From the NCBI GenBank assembly GCA_016946835.1, contig JACVTC010000048.1:391001-455000 (forward strand): 64,000 nucleotides of DNA, in the 5' to 3' direction. The notes below the pieces were generated by a model. That model saw only the letters and a program-made list of their open reading frames with translations, ran no database searches and was not told the DNA's origin. Shown here piece by piece: positions 21,302 to 34,035 of this stretch; positions within the stretch are counted from its first letter, which is position 1; every line of letters begins with the position of its first letter. The stretch comes from Neocallimastix lanati (nom. inval.). Taxonomy: Eukaryota > Neocallimastigomycota > Neocallimastigomycetes > Neocallimastigales > Neocallimastigaceae. The position numbers and the translations under genes are program-made.

Positions 21302-21403
21302 GTATTCTTTGATTATCTACTTATTAAAAAAAAACTTGCTATAAATATTGTTTTAATTATTTAATAATTATTGTAAATATATTTATATTATCTGATAAGT
21401 ATC
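20176..21403. other. 3' non-coding region of D with simple arrays
   Basis: No gene. 20545-20830 is a 13-bp tandem array (TTCTATTTTACTA and variant TTATATTTTACTA, about 20 units). Poly-T tracts of 20-45 bp lie near 20240, 20285, 20970, 21120 and 21260. Confidence 0.7.
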
Positions 21404-24400
21404 TTAGTCTTCATTTGTGAGGTTTAGTTCCGTAAAGTATGGAATAATATTCTTCAGGTGGATATTACGTTCTGCTAGTTCACCAGTCGTTGGGTCGCAT
21501 ACTGTCACTGTGTTTAATTCTCTTTTAACAATTTGTAATGGTCCTGTGAAGAATGGGTCTAGCTTCCTTCGATTAAATACTTTCACTAATACTAAGTCCC
21601 CTGGTTTATAGTCACTTCTCATTCTTTTGATTTGTTTCCTTCTATCGGACCAAAGTTTGTTTGCGGTTTCAATATTTCTTATGGCTTCCTTTATCCACTT
21701 ATCATGTATCAAAAATTTTCTGAGCCAGTACTCTTCATCACTTTCCCATTCATTTTTCTTTTCAATATTAATGGATAATTCGAAAGGTTGTATATCCCTC
21801 CTTCCATACAATAATTCGAAGCTACTGTGTTTTGTAACTTCACTTTTACAAGTACGTAGTGCCCATAAAGCACTATATAAAGTCTCATCCCAATGCTTAT
21901 CTTTTTTTCCCAGGATTCGTAGATACTTCCCAATTTCTTTGTTTCTGTTTTCAACTTCTCCATTCGAGGCTGGATGGTAAGTTGAAATATAGTGAACATA
22001 AACATCGTGTAGATCTAAGAATGCTTTTGTTTTATCTGCGGTGAACTGTGGACCATTGTCTGTTACCAGTATCTCAGGGATACCATGTCTTGAGAATACT
22101 TTCTTTAAAAAGTTTATCACGTCATCTGCTTCCGATGTTACTAGTGGTTCAGCCTCTACCCATTTTGGTTAAATAGTCAACTAGAACAATTATAAATCTA
22201 TTACCTCTTGGAGTTTCTGGTAGGGGTCCAATTAAATCGAGTCCAACTCTTGAGAAAGGGTATCCTGGAGGAGTGGCATTATCTTCTGGAAATTGATTTA
22301 ATGTTTGTGGCTTACATGTTTGGCATTTGTAACAACATCGAATATAATTATTAATATCCTTTTTCATATTTTTCCAATAATAATCTCTTTTTAGTCTGTT
22401 GTATGTTTTATATACTCCCTCATGGCCAATTTGATGAGCTTGATCAATTAATGTTAATTTTTCTTCTATGCTTTTCACTATGTACCTTAATTTATCGCCT
22501 TGTTTATAATATTCTTTGCCATCAATAATTATTATTCTTTTTTTGATATAATCTTCTATAAATTTATTAATATTATTACTATTATTGTTATTATTATCAC
22601 TTATACCATTATCACTATTATCAACTTCATTATTATTGTTATATATAATATTTATTGTTTCTTTAGGTTTATCAGAAGTTTCCAATCTAGACAGGGCATC
22701 AGCTATGACATTCTTCCTCCCCTCTTGATATTCGACTTTAACATTCAAGATGGATAATTCCGTAACCCATTTGAGATGTCTACTATTGGTAGGTTCACGA
22801 TTATTAAATATACCAACAAGCGGTTTATGGTCAGTATAAACTATAGTTATAAAAGAATTACCAGTGATAAATTGTTTAAATTTCTGAACACAATGGAAGA
22901 CAGCTTTACCTTCCAGGTCAGTAATACTATAATTTTCTTCCGATTTACTTAATGATCTACTTTCATAAAAAATAGGAACCTCAAGATTATTTTTATCTCG
23001 TTGTAGAAGAACACCTCCTAGTCCATCTCTAGAAGCATCGGTACGTATAATAAATGGTTTAGAAAAATCTGGGGGAGTTAATATAGGTGCTTGTATTAAT
23101 TTATTTTTTAATTCTTCAAATGCTTTAATACACTCTTCGGAAAAGTTAAATATCGAGTTCTTCTTTAAAAGGTAAAACAATGGTTTTGCTATTTGAGCAA
23201 AATTTTTAATAAATTTGCGATAATATCCTATAGCACCAAGAAAAGATTTAAGTTGTGTAGTATTTTTAGGTGGTAACCAATTAACAATTGTTTTTACTTT
23301 TTCAGGAATAGGAGAAATACCATCTGTCGAGAGCTTGTGACCAAGTAGTGAAACTTCTTTTTTAAAGAATGAACATTTTTCCAAATTAATTTTTAATCCA
23401 TTGTCTTTTAGTATCTTAAAAACACGACGTAAGTGTAAAATATGTTCATTTATATCTTTAGAAAATATAACTATATCATCAATATAAATAAATACACATT
23501 CACCAATTAATTCAAAAAATATTTTGTTCATTTCTCTCTGAAAGGTTGCTGGGACGTTACATAAACCAAATGGCATTACTCTGAAGTTGTAATTGCCATA
23601 CATTGTGGTAAATGCAGTCTTTTCTTTATCTTCGGGAGCCATTGGGATTTGGTGGTATCCTGAAAAAAGGTCAATCGTAGACAGGATTTGTGAATTATTT
23701 CCGATTTGCAAAAGAATTTCATCGATTAAAGGTAATGAATATGAATCTTTAATTGTTATATTATTTAATTTACGATAATCAACGCACATTCTCCAATCTT
23801 TATTATTCTTTTTAGGTACTAAGACAACAGGAAAGGACCAGGCAGAGAAAGACGGTTCAATCAACCGATTATTGATTAAAAATGTAAGTATTTCTTTGAG
23901 AGCCATAAATTGAGCTTTAGAAAGTTTATATGCTTTCAGTTTTATTGGTTTAGCATTTGGAATTAAATTAATTCTATGTGGTAATAATTTAGAAGTTCCA
24001 AGGTCATCAGTCTTCACAGCTAATATGTCTTTAAAAATTTCGAATAGCTCCTTTATAGAGTTCTTATATTCACTAGGTACGGCATTAATAATATCATTTA
24101 TTAGATTTTCTTTAACATTAATAGTTTGTTCTAATTGTTTATCTTTATTCTGAATAACTATAATAAGTAGTAAGGGTGTAGATGCATTTGTGTTTTCTTT
24201 ATTAATTTCTTCTCCTGAGTCAATTGGATTTTTCAGATTAATATCGTAGTAAAGGTCAGCTAATTTCTTGTAAGTATTATCTTCATTAATATAATATAAT
24301 GAGTCATTAACTAGGTTAATATCAAACCTATTTTTCTTTAATGAATCAACTCCAATTAGAATGTCGAAAAGGTCATCTTTTTCAATTACTCTAAAATAAT

Positions 24401-25538
24401 CTTGGAAAGTCTTGTCTCCTATAGTTATTTCTAGCTCATATATTTCGGATTCAATTGTCGAGTTTGAACAAGCTTGAAAAATAGTTTCTGAGATTCTTCC
24501 TATGGCAGGTTTGTTTATATTATATTTTTCTAAAGCAGATCTTGTAATAGCATTAACACTAGCGCAAGTATCTAAAAATATCTCACAATTGGTATTTTCA
24601 ACTTTTCCTTTTACTTTAATTATTTTAAATTTATTAACTATTGTCATCACATTATTAATAGCATTACTTTTAGGAGTAAGCTTCAAAGCTTTACTAAATG
24701 CTGTTCTGAATTTTGGGAATAGATCAAGTAAGTATCCTAATTTAGTAATAACTTCAGTAGATGCAACTTCTTTTAATAGATCTTGTATTAAATAATCATC
24801 AAATTGTTCTATTAATTTAATATGTTTTTCTTTAGATTCTTTGTTGTTACTTAATGAAGATGGAGATTTCTTTGAATTTTCAATAATATCTTTAATTCTT
24901 TCTTCATAATTGTTTCTTTTACTCGTTCTAATATTCTTCTCGGCTATAATTGAAGGATCTAAGTACTCCAATTTTTCGGTTTGATTACTATTAGAGGTAG
25001 TTTTATTATTTTTATCTAAAGTAGTATTCTTATCTACTGTATTTGTAGACTTATTTTTATTAATTTCATTATTTGGTATACCATCTTCAATATCATCTTT
25101 AATCATAATTACATCTTCAATTGGTAAAGTATTAGTTTCCATATTTTGATCCTTTTGGTTATGCACCTTTTTTTCTTCATCAAGACAAGCATCATATTTG
25201 TTGTTATGTCTCATAGCTGCTGTTTGAATCGGCGTCGGATTATTCTTTAATGTATCATTGGATTTCTCTTTATTATAAGGAATGGAACTTACGTTTTTTT
25301 CTTTTTGTTTTCTGACAGCTGGTGCAAGAACTTCAATTGGTTTATTAATATGTAAAGGTTGATAATTTGATATTGATTTATTATGGTTATTCATATTATT
25401 ATTATTAATATATTTATTATTAATATTGTTACTATTATTATTAATATTTCTATTATGATGATAACAATTATTAGCATTGTCTTCCATGTGGTTGGTTTGT
25501 TTACTGGAAGTTATCCTTCTCCCATTTAGTGGTTTAAA
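21404..25538 (-). pseudogene. pol: D pol, one-base frameshift in integrase
   Basis: Pol follows gag by -1 frameshifting at 25532-25538. It contains the linker motif KNNPTPIQTAAM, protease IFLDTCASVNA, reverse transcriptase WRMCVDYRKLN and IYIDDIVIFS, RNase H FIIRTDASRDGLGG, and the integrase zinc region (HQIGHEG, CYKCQTC). At 22163-22166 (plus strand T4) an extra base turns LTKWVEAEP into LTKMGRG and a stop at 22149. The original frame resumes and runs to 21404 through VTDNGPQF, NGEVENRNKEIGK and FTGPLQIVKR. This homopolymer slip is the only lesion I see, so inactivation is recent, or a sequencing error. The integrase core is lost from the encoded protein. Confidence 0.88.
25505..25538 (-). 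promoter_or_regulatory. -1 ribosomal frameshift signal of D
   Basis: UUUAAAC (25532-25538), a 7-nt spacer with the gag stop at 25526-25528, then the hairpin TGGGAGAAGGATAACTTCCA (25505-25524). Confidence 0.8.
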
Positions 25539-26707
25539 GATTTGTTGATCATTCCCCTTTCTTCCATTTCCGCTAATTGTTTGAACGAATAGGGGCAGTT
25601 TGAAGCCTTGTGCCCATTTTGGAAACAACGGAAACAAGTGGTTTTCCTATTTTGGTAGTCTTTATTAAAACTTTTATTATATTCCTTATTTGGAATAACC
25701 CCTGGATTTCTATTTATGGTAGTTGTAAGTATATTAGCATCAATACTGTTATTATTGTCATATACGTTACTATTTTGAGAAACTGCGGTAGCTATATTGT
25801 TGGTATTGTTATCGTTACTAATATTATTGTTTTTATAATTGTAATTAGAGTTATTACTATTTTGTATTCTATTAGGTAAATAATTATAATTATAGTTGTT
25901 GTTATCCATGATATTATTCATACTTTGATTGACGTTAGTATTATAATTATTATTGAGGTTCATAAATCTTGAACCATTACTAAAGTTTCGGTTGTTCCTT
26001 CTAAAAGGTGGACGAAAATTATTATTGTAAACATTTCTATTAGTACTTTGATTTATATTATGTTGATAAGAAGGTTCTCCATAAAAATTCTGATAAAATG
26101 GGTGATTCATTATAGGACTATCCAAATTTTGCACAAACATTAAATTAGATCTATTCTTATTATTATCTTGCCCAATATTACTGATTATTTCTTTTTCAGC
26201 TTCTTCGGATACTTCAGCTACCTTAAAAGCTTCAGATAAAGTTTCGCATTCGGATGTCATAACTCTTGAACAAGGAAAGACCCGTGTACTTATAGCAGTA
26301 GTATAGTCCTTTATTGAAATTAGTTTTTGATATTCTCTTGGTAGGCCTTTATATAATATTTTGTATCTATGATTAAATTTTTTTATAGTTTCTTTATTAT
26401 TAATTTTTAATGATTTTAATACTGCACATTTATCATTAGGTGTAATGTGCAAGTACTCCTCAACGGCAGCTTGGATTTCTTTGAAGCTGGGATATCTAAC
26501 TTCGTTTCCATTCTTACTTTTTAAAGAGTTTAAGGCCCCATGCATGTCTTCTTCGACTGCTTCTTTGGCCCAAACAAAAATTCTTCTTGGTTCCACAACA
26601 TCGTAGAGCTCCATCACTCTGACTAATTCATGCATCCATCCATCAACATCTTTTCCATAGTCGATGAGATTTGGTAATGCTTTCTGTAATTTGGCAGCGT
26701 CAATCAT
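25526..26707 (-). CDS. gag: D gag with zinc knuckle
   Basis: A 393-residue gag starting MIDAAKLQKALPNLIDYGKD. The capsid-like first half shares MELYD, EPRRIF and KEAVEED with E gag, and an Asn/Tyr-rich middle follows. The nucleocapsid knuckle is CFRCFQNGHKASNC. It ends NKSLNH-stop right after the slippery TTA-AAC codons. Intact. Its close match to E gag, with clear divergence from F gag (MDSLKIYKVLPMLEDY), puts D and E nearer to each other. Confidence 0.88.
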   Translation of the reverse strand: MIDAAKLQKALPNLIDYGKDVDGWMHELVRVMELYDVVEPRRIFVWAKEAVEEDMHGALNSLKSKNGNEVRYPSFKEIQAAVEEYLHITPNDKCAVLKSLKINNKETIKKFNHRYKILYKGLPREYQKLISIKDYTTAISTRVFPCSRVMTSECETLSEAFKVAEVSEEAEKEIISNIGQDNNKNRSNLMFVQNLDSPIMNHPFYQNFYGEPSYQHNINQSTNRNVYNNNFRPPFRRNNRNFSNGSRFMNLNNNYNTNVNQSMNNIMDNNNYNYNYLPNRIQNSNNSNYNYKNNNISNDNNTNNIATAVSQNSNVYDNNNSIDANILTTTINRNPGVIPNKEYNKSFNKDYQNRKTTCFRCFQNGHKASNCPYSFKQLAEMEERGMINKSLNH

Positions 26708-26952
26708 GATAAATAGAATTTATTAAAAAAAAGTAATATAAAATAGTTATATTTATTTATAATATAATAATTGTTTTGTAAAAAAAAAAAATGAAGAAAC
26801 AAAAAAAATAAAAATTGTTTTATAATAATACAATAAATGCTTTTGTACTATAAATATATAAAATAAAAAAATGAATGAATTAAAGTAAAGTAATTTCTCT
26901 TATTATTTTCATATTATTTTATCTTGCTTCCGCCCGGATTCTCCACCAATTT
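26708..26952 (-). promoter_or_regulatory. Leader and primer-binding site of D
   Basis: Minus-strand TGGTGGAGAATCCGGGCG (plus 26931-26948) begins 4 nt from the LTR and has the TGG start expected for a tRNA CCA end. The same 18-mer occurs in F. I could not name the primer tRNA. Confidence 0.7.
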
Positions 26953-28182
26953 TGGTACGTTATTTTTATATATTGTACCTTTTATATGATTTGGGGAAAG
27001 CAAGTTGTAAAATTATAAAATAATATATTCTAATAAAAGAAATAAATAAAAAAATTATAACACAAAATTAATAATAAATTTTTTAATAAATAATAATGTG
27101 TTACTTTTAAATCTTTATTTTATTTATAAGTTTTGTTCTTTAAATAAGTACATTTAATTTTATTATAACTTTATTATATCTTTAAATTTATATTTTAATA
27201 ATAATATTAACCAAAATATCCTAAATATTTATTCACCCGAATAAATATTTTATAATTCCTATTCTAACTATTATATTCTTTAAAGATATTAAATTATTAA
27301 GTTCCTCCTTTGTTAATATTTTATCTTTCACTTATTTTTATACTATAATTTATCTTAATTCTTATTGGTTATCTATTAATTAAAATTATTTTTATTAATA
27401 TTATATTTTTATATACTAATTAAACCTTATACCTATTATAATAAAATAACTAAAGAATTATTTATTTTGTTAAGATAATAATTGAATTTCCATTTAATTC
27501 AATTTCAATTTCAATTTCAATAATTCAGTTATTTGAATTTCAATATTAAAAAATAATAATATAATAATTATTATTAAATTAACTTTATTAAAATATTTAG
27601 GAATTAGTCTAGGCCAACTAATTACTAAATATTATTAACATATTGAATTTAATATATATTAAATAATGTAAACACGTGATTGTCATTAAATTAATTTCTA
27701 CATATTATATTTTAATTATAAATTATAATATTTAGCAATATTTAATTCTTATATTTTATTTATATTAAATATTTATATTATTATCTTATTTTATATTATC
27801 AATATCAAACTTATATTAATATTATTTACATATTCATATTAATAATTAATATTTTAATAATTAATTATTTTATATAAATACATGTTTAAATTCTTTGATT
27901 AATCCTTTGTAGGATTATTGTAATTTAAATTATAGTAATAATTATATAAAATAATAATGTAATAAAATATTATTAAAATTAAATAAAATTTATATTTTAA
28001 ATAAAAACTTAATTATAAAATTTTCTAATAACAATATGTTTAAATAAGAGTAAAATTAAATTATTAATTAATTACTATAATTTGGCATCTTGACCTAATC
28101 GTTAAGACCAAATTATCTTAAAACTTTGACATATTTTCTTATATTTTTAATAATTTATTCTATTTTAGTGAGTAACGTATCA
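26953..28182 (-). repeat. 5' LTR of D, split by a solo LTR
   Basis: The parts are 26953-27467 and 28137-28182, plus a duplicated TATTT. Without the insert the LTR is 561 bp, against 560 bp for the 3' copy. Confidence 0.85.
27468..28131 (+). mobile_element. Solo LTR, family I, inside the D LTR
   Basis: A 664-bp unit from TGTTAAGATAATAATTG to AAACTTTGACA, flanked by TATTT at 27463-27467 and 28132-28136. It shares TTTAGGAATTAG, TAGGCC and CTTTGTAGGATTATTG with the other family-I LTRs. No coding sequence. Confidence 0.82.
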
Positions 28183-28187
28183 TTAAT

Positions 28188-29804
28188 TGTTATAGCTCGA
28201 GGAATTCAAAAAAAAAAAAAAAATTATATAATATTAAAACACAAAAAAAAATTTTATTCTTTCACAATAATTTTTATTTATTTATTATATTTTTATTTTA
28301 ATTTTTATTTTATTTTTATTATTATTTTTATTTATTTATTTTATTTTTATTTTATTTTTATTATTATTTTTATTTATTTATTTTATTTTTATTTTATTTT
28401 TATTATTATTTTTATTTATTTTTATTTATTTTTTTTTTTATTTATTTATTTTTATTATTTCTATTTTTTTTTTTCTTTTTTTTTTTTTATTTTAATTTTT
28501 ATTTTATTTTTATTATTATTTTTATTTATTTATTTTATTTTTATTTTATTTTTATTATTATTTTTATTTATTTATTTTATTTTTATTTTATTTTTATTAT
28601 TATTTTTATTTATTTTTATTTATTTTTTTTTTATTTATTTATTTTTATTATTTCTATTTTTTTTTTTCTTTTTTTTTTTTTATTTTAATTTTTATTTTAT
28701 TTTTATTATTATTTTTATTTATTTATTTTATTTTTATTTTATTTTTATTATTATTTTTATTTATTTATTTTATTTTTATTTTATTTTTATTATTATTTTT
28801 ATTTATTTTTATTTATTTTTTTTTTTATTTATTTATTTTTATTATTTCTATTTTTTTTTTTCTTTTTTTTTTTTTTATTTTAATTTTTATTTTATTTTTA
28901 TTATTATTTTTATTTATTTATTTTATTTTTATTTTATTTTTATTATTATTTTTATTTATTTATTTTATTTTTATTTTATTTTTATTATTATTTTTATTTA
29001 TTTTTATTTATTTTTTTTTTTTTATTTATTTATTTTTATTATTTCTATTTTTTTTTTCTTTTTTTTCTCTCCCCCCTAAAAAGGGGTTCCAAGGTAGTCA
29101 ATTTATATCTTTTTGAAGATATAAAAGTAGCAAAGCCTCTGGAAGTAGTTGAAGAGATGGAAAAACAATAGATTTTTAAATCTTATTGATTATTTCCTTA
29201 TTGTAATAAATAGAAATTTTATTATTTCCTAATATTCAAATTATCCAAAATAAATCTATAATATAAAAGATGCATTATAGATAAGAATTAAACAAAAAAA
29301 AGAGAAGCAGTATTACAATAAAATTGAATACTTTAACTTAATTTTGATACTAATTTAATATGTAATCTTATATATTAATTTGAATGACATAATAGAAAAT
29401 AAAATACATTTATTAATATATGAAAAATCTTTTACAATTTTAAATACAGAAAATTTTATTTTATTTATTTCTTTCATTTCAATTATTTATTAATTCGAAA
29501 GACAGAAATATTGATAAAGTTATTTAAGTTGTTTATATACAGGAATTATTCCTTATTTAGAAAAATAATACTAAAAGTAATTAGTACTATGTTATTGCTA
29601 AACTCTCATAAATTTAATTTACCTTTATAAGGAATGAACATAAATTTAAATTAAATTTTATGTATAAACTTAAATTTTCAGATCAAATAATATAGTAAAA
29701 TTATTAATGTAAAGAATACATAAATTTATTAATATTTTAAAAATCACCTTGACTATATTAAAAGGTTTTTAATAAGAATCAATTTATTACTTCATTCTTT
29801 ATCA
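28188..29804 (-). repeat. 3' LTR of A with amplified T/A block
   Basis: 1617 bp against 1047 bp for the 5' LTR. The excess is a block of about 194 bp (TATTTTAATTTTTATTTTAT and so on, ending in CTATTTTTT-T/C tracts). It is present about four times here (starts near 28295, 28489, 28682 and 28877) and once in the other copy. Confidence 0.82.
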
Positions 29805-29827
29805 CGATGCCCCCGCTAAGACTCAAG

Positions 29828-32800
29828 CTATATTGTAGCTGAGTTATATTTTACTATATTTTTGAGGTGTACATTCCGATTTAATAATATTCCTGAATTT
29901 GGATCAGCTAACGTAACTGTATTAAACTTTTTCTTGATTACTTTTAAAGGTCCATTAAAATAAGGTTCTAGTTTAGTTCTACTAAAGTTTCTAACTAGGA
30001 CTAAATCTCCCTCCTTGATTTCCTTAGCCTGATTCATACTTTGTTTTTCTTCTCGTCTAACAGCCCAATATTTATTTGCATTTTTCACATTTTCTGATGC
30101 TTCTATGGTCCATCTATAATGAGATATAAACTTTTCCAATAGAATTTCATCAGAAGATTTATTTATACCTTTAGTCGGTCTTGCAGCTATATCAAAAGGT
30201 TGTTGGTCTTCACGACCATAAACTAATTCAAAACTAGAATGGTTAGTGGTACTATTTTTAACAGTTCTTAAAGCCCAGAGAGCAGAGGGTAATACCTCAT
30301 CCCAATCTTTATTTTTCGTCCCAAGCAATCTAAGGAGTTTACCAATTTCTTTATTACGATTTTCCGTAAGTCCATTAGATTCGGGATGATATGTTGTAAC
30401 AAATTTTATATATACATCATATAGATCTAAAAATATTTTAGTCATATCTGATGTAAATTGGGCACCATTATCGGTGGTAATTACTTGGGGAACTCCATGA
30501 CGAGAAAATACGTTAATAAGGAACTTAATTACGTCTTTAGAAGTAATATTTCAGTCGGTTCTGCTTCTACCCACTTAGTGAAATAATCAACAGCTACTAT
30601 TATATATTGATTATTACTTCTAGTTTTAATCAGTGGACCGATAATGTCCAAACCAAGATGCACAAAAGGTCCTTCCACTTTAGTAGGTAGATTTTCTGTA
30701 GGCTCTGGATAAGGTTGTGGTCGATTTAATTGACATTTTTCACACTTACTGACAACACGTTTAACATCATTCACCATGTCGTTCCAATAATAACTCTTAC
30801 GTAAACGTTGATAAGTCTTATAATAACCATCGTGTCCAATATTATGAGCCTCTAATATTAATTTTATTCTTTCGTTAAGATCGGTTACTAATTTTCTATA
30901 ATTGTTACCATCAATAAAGTAGTCAATACCATCAATAGTGGTGAATTTTTCATTGATAAAATCATGTATTACTTTGGATAATAAGGCTTCATTTTCATCA
31001 TTCGTAATATCATGGTTAATTATTTTCGTAGCTAAAACTACATTTTCTTTATTATTTTTCATTCGGGATAGGGCATCAGCAAGCACATTCTTTTTACCGG
31101 TTTCATATCTAATGTCTACACCAAGCATACTAGCTGTCAAACACCATCTAGTTTGCCTTGCATTATGTGGTTCCTTATTTTTGAACAACCCTAGTAACGG
31201 TTTATGGTCCGTATATACAATAGTTGGTATTGGATTTCCATCTATATACGGTTTTAATTTAGTTATACAATAATATAGGGCAGCACCTTCTAGGTCTGTT
31301 ATACCATAATGCTTTTCTGCTCTGGTCAAACTTCTACTAATAAAGTGAATAGGGTGTTCTTTTCCAGTTTCATTATCTTTTTGTAATAACACACCTCCTA
31401 TTCCATCATAAGAAGCATCGGTACGTATAATAAATTCTTTATCAAACTGAGGGAAACTTAATATGGGTGCATTTATTAGTTTTTCTTTCAGTACTTCAAA
31501 CGATTTTTGGTGTTCACTAGTCCAAACATACTTCACACCTTTCCTTAATAATTTACACGAACACGCAGTAATTTGTGAATATTTATCGATGAAATTTCTA
31601 TAGTATCCAACAGCTCCTAAAAATGAACGTAATTCATGGATGTCCTGAGGGGGTTTCCAATCTCTGATAACCTCGATTTTACTATCAAGAGGTTTTAAGC
31701 CTTTAGTGGTTAATCTATGCCCCAAAACATTCACTTCTGTTTTCATGAAGTGACACTTTTCAATATTAAGTTTTAATCTATTTTCTTTGAGTATGGATAA
31801 AACTTGTTGAATATGTTGGAGGTGTTCTTCAACTGTTTTAGAGTATATAAGTATATCATCGATAAAATTATAAACACACTTTCCTATTAAAGGAAATAGG
31901 ATTCTATTCATTTCTCTTTGAAAGGTTGCAGGAGCGTTGGTTAAACCAAATGGCATAACTTTAAATTGGTAGTTACCAAACTTAGTGGTGAAAGTTGTTA
32001 TACCAATATTTTCTTCCTCCATTAAAATTTGGTGATATCCAGAGTATAAGTCAATGGTAGTGAAGATAGTTGCACCATTGAGACTATCAAAAATTTCATC
32101 AATGTATGGTATAGAATAAGAATCCTTTATAGTAGAATCATTAACCTTCCTATAATCTACACACATACGCCACTTCCCATTAGGCTTTGGTACTAGAACA
32201 ATAGGCGAAGATCATTCAGAATTTGAAGGCTCAATTAACTTTTTATTAATTAACTTAGTTAATTCTTCCTTTAAAATATCTGTCTTTAATTTTGTTAGCC
32301 GATAAGCTCTTTGTTTTATAGGTTTGGTACCAGCTTTTAGATTTATTTTGTGTGGTGAAAGCAATGATGGTGTTAATTCCTCAGACGACGTAGCAACAAT
32401 TTCTATATTGTCCTCTAATAGGTGTATTATATCAGTTCTATATTTTTCATTTAGAGTATTCATAAATATTGTATTATGTATATATTCCATAGGTGGTAAT
32501 CCTTCTAATTTCTTTAATTCCCCACCAGCATATTTTTCCTTACTATTATCCTCAAGTAATTTGTTAACACTACAAATATATTTTTCGTCAATTGCAGAAT
32601 TATTTATTGGTGTAATAGAACTGATAGTACCATCCATGTTATATTTACATAAGCAATTATTTAAGGGATTAATAAATAATCTATTATCAACTATAGTTTT
32701 TAAATTAATTAGCATGTCATAAAATGGTTCCTCTTTTTCTACAATTCGGAAATCAATTAACAATGAAAGCTCATTAATTTTCACAGGTATCCTAACGACT

Positions 32801-34035
32801 ATTCCTTCAGAGTATTCATCGTCTCTAGTGGCAAGCATTATTCTACCACAACTATGACCAACAACGGTATATTGGTATGGTAGAGAATTATAATATTTTT
32901 GTGACATAATATTTAAATTACTACACGTATCAATAAGTAATTTTCCAGATACACCATCAACAGAGGCATCTACCATTGCAATATCCTCCTCTGTTATTTC
33001 TGTACTTTTACTTTTATAGTTATGATCAACATTATTAACTAATGTTGTAGTAGCAACTACATTATTAATAGCGCCAACAACATTAGTGGTGGCTTTTACT
33101 AGTTTTAAACCTTGGGAAACTTGACTTCTTATTTTAGGCGCAGCATTCCAAAGCTGTCCAAAGGTAATATTACACTTGGTATTGCTTAAATCATCCCATA
33201 CATCATATTCCTTATAATTAGAAAGCATTTTAATAATTCGATTTACCCGAGGTATTTTCATACTATTATTATTATCATTATTATTATTATTATTAATACC
33301 ATCTGTATTAATTTATTTATTTAATATATTTTTATTATTCGTTACATGATTATTATCGATAATAGTTTCATTATTATTAATATTAATAGTATTATTATTA
33401 TTAATATCATTTACGACTGGGGTTTTTCTAATAGTTCCGTTGTTACTATTATTAGGATTACTAGTATTATTATTATTATTTTTGTCTTTTTTTCTTTCTC
33501 TAGTTTGGTTAATTTCCCTTGGAGCTTCTACATTATCAACTTTTGAAGTTATTTCCTCTTTATTAGTAATTAAGTTTACATTAGACTGACTGGATGATGC
33601 AGTTTCGAATTCTTTAGAATTAGTACTAGATTTCAAAAATCTTTCTTTATCACGTATTGCTTTTTCAATTTTCTTTTCTTTATTGATATTTGGTTGCATA
33701 ATTATTGATGTTTGCAACTGTTTCTTATGAGGTATCACCTCTTCAGTTTCTAATTCTCTTTCTTTTCTTTTTCTTAATGCAGGAGTGTTTATAGGTCGTG
33801 GATTATCACGTAGGCTTTTATGAATTTTCCTTCCTTTTCCATTATCTAACTCAACATCACTTTCATCAAGTTTTCTTTTTGCCGCACCGACAAAATATTC
33901 TCCTACCTGATCATGACTTTTGATAGTATAATCCACTCTGTAGTCTTTACTTTCTACATCAGAAGAATTGGAAGTATATTTTAATGAAGCTATTTTTTTG
34001 ATGGGAGTGCTTCCTCTCCCTTCTACTGGTTTAAA
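29828..34035 (-). pseudogene. pol: A pol, three inactivating lesions
   Basis: Pol enters from gag at 34029-34035. It starts with the basic linker (RDNPRPINTPALRKRKER), then stop TAA at 33313-33315. Protease LLIDTCSNLNIM lies in the next open stretch. TGA at 32212-32214 stands where the family has Trp (SEW-S-S-P). Reverse transcriptase follows with MCVDYRKVND and [10 protein letters not shown], RNase H with IIRTDASYDGIGG and YTDHKPLLGLF, and the integrase zinc region with HNIGHDG and CEKCQ. A one-base loss at about 30548 shifts the frame after WVEAEPTE. The remaining integrase core and GPL module run to 29828. Both nonsense codons lie in one continuous frame. The sequence is otherwise well conserved with H, so decay is recent. 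Confidence 0.88.
34003..34035 (-). promoter_or_regulatory. -1 ribosomal frameshift signal of A
   Basis: UUUAAAC (34029-34035), an 8-nt spacer with the gag TAG at 34023-34025, then GGGAG-loop-CTCCC (34003-34020). It has the same plan as D, E and F with a different hairpin sequence. Confidence 0.75.

Larger units (their letters stand above)
19577..28182 (-). mobile_element. Ty3/gypsy element D, full length, one pol frameshift
   Basis: LTRs 19577-20136 and 26953-28182, the latter split by a 664-bp solo LTR. Terminal inverted repeats are TGGTACGTTA and TAACGTAYCA. The 4-bp target duplication is TTAA at 19573-19576 and 28183-28186. Gag is intact and pol carries one extra base. After removing later insertions, the D site is 14 nt upstream of tRNA-Leu. 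Confidence 0.9.

Noticed and set aside
28126..29079. Long plus-strand frame of Phe/Ile/Tyr codons
   Set aside because: It is the translation of the T/A minisatellite in the LTR of A; there is no start context and it is absent from the other LTR.
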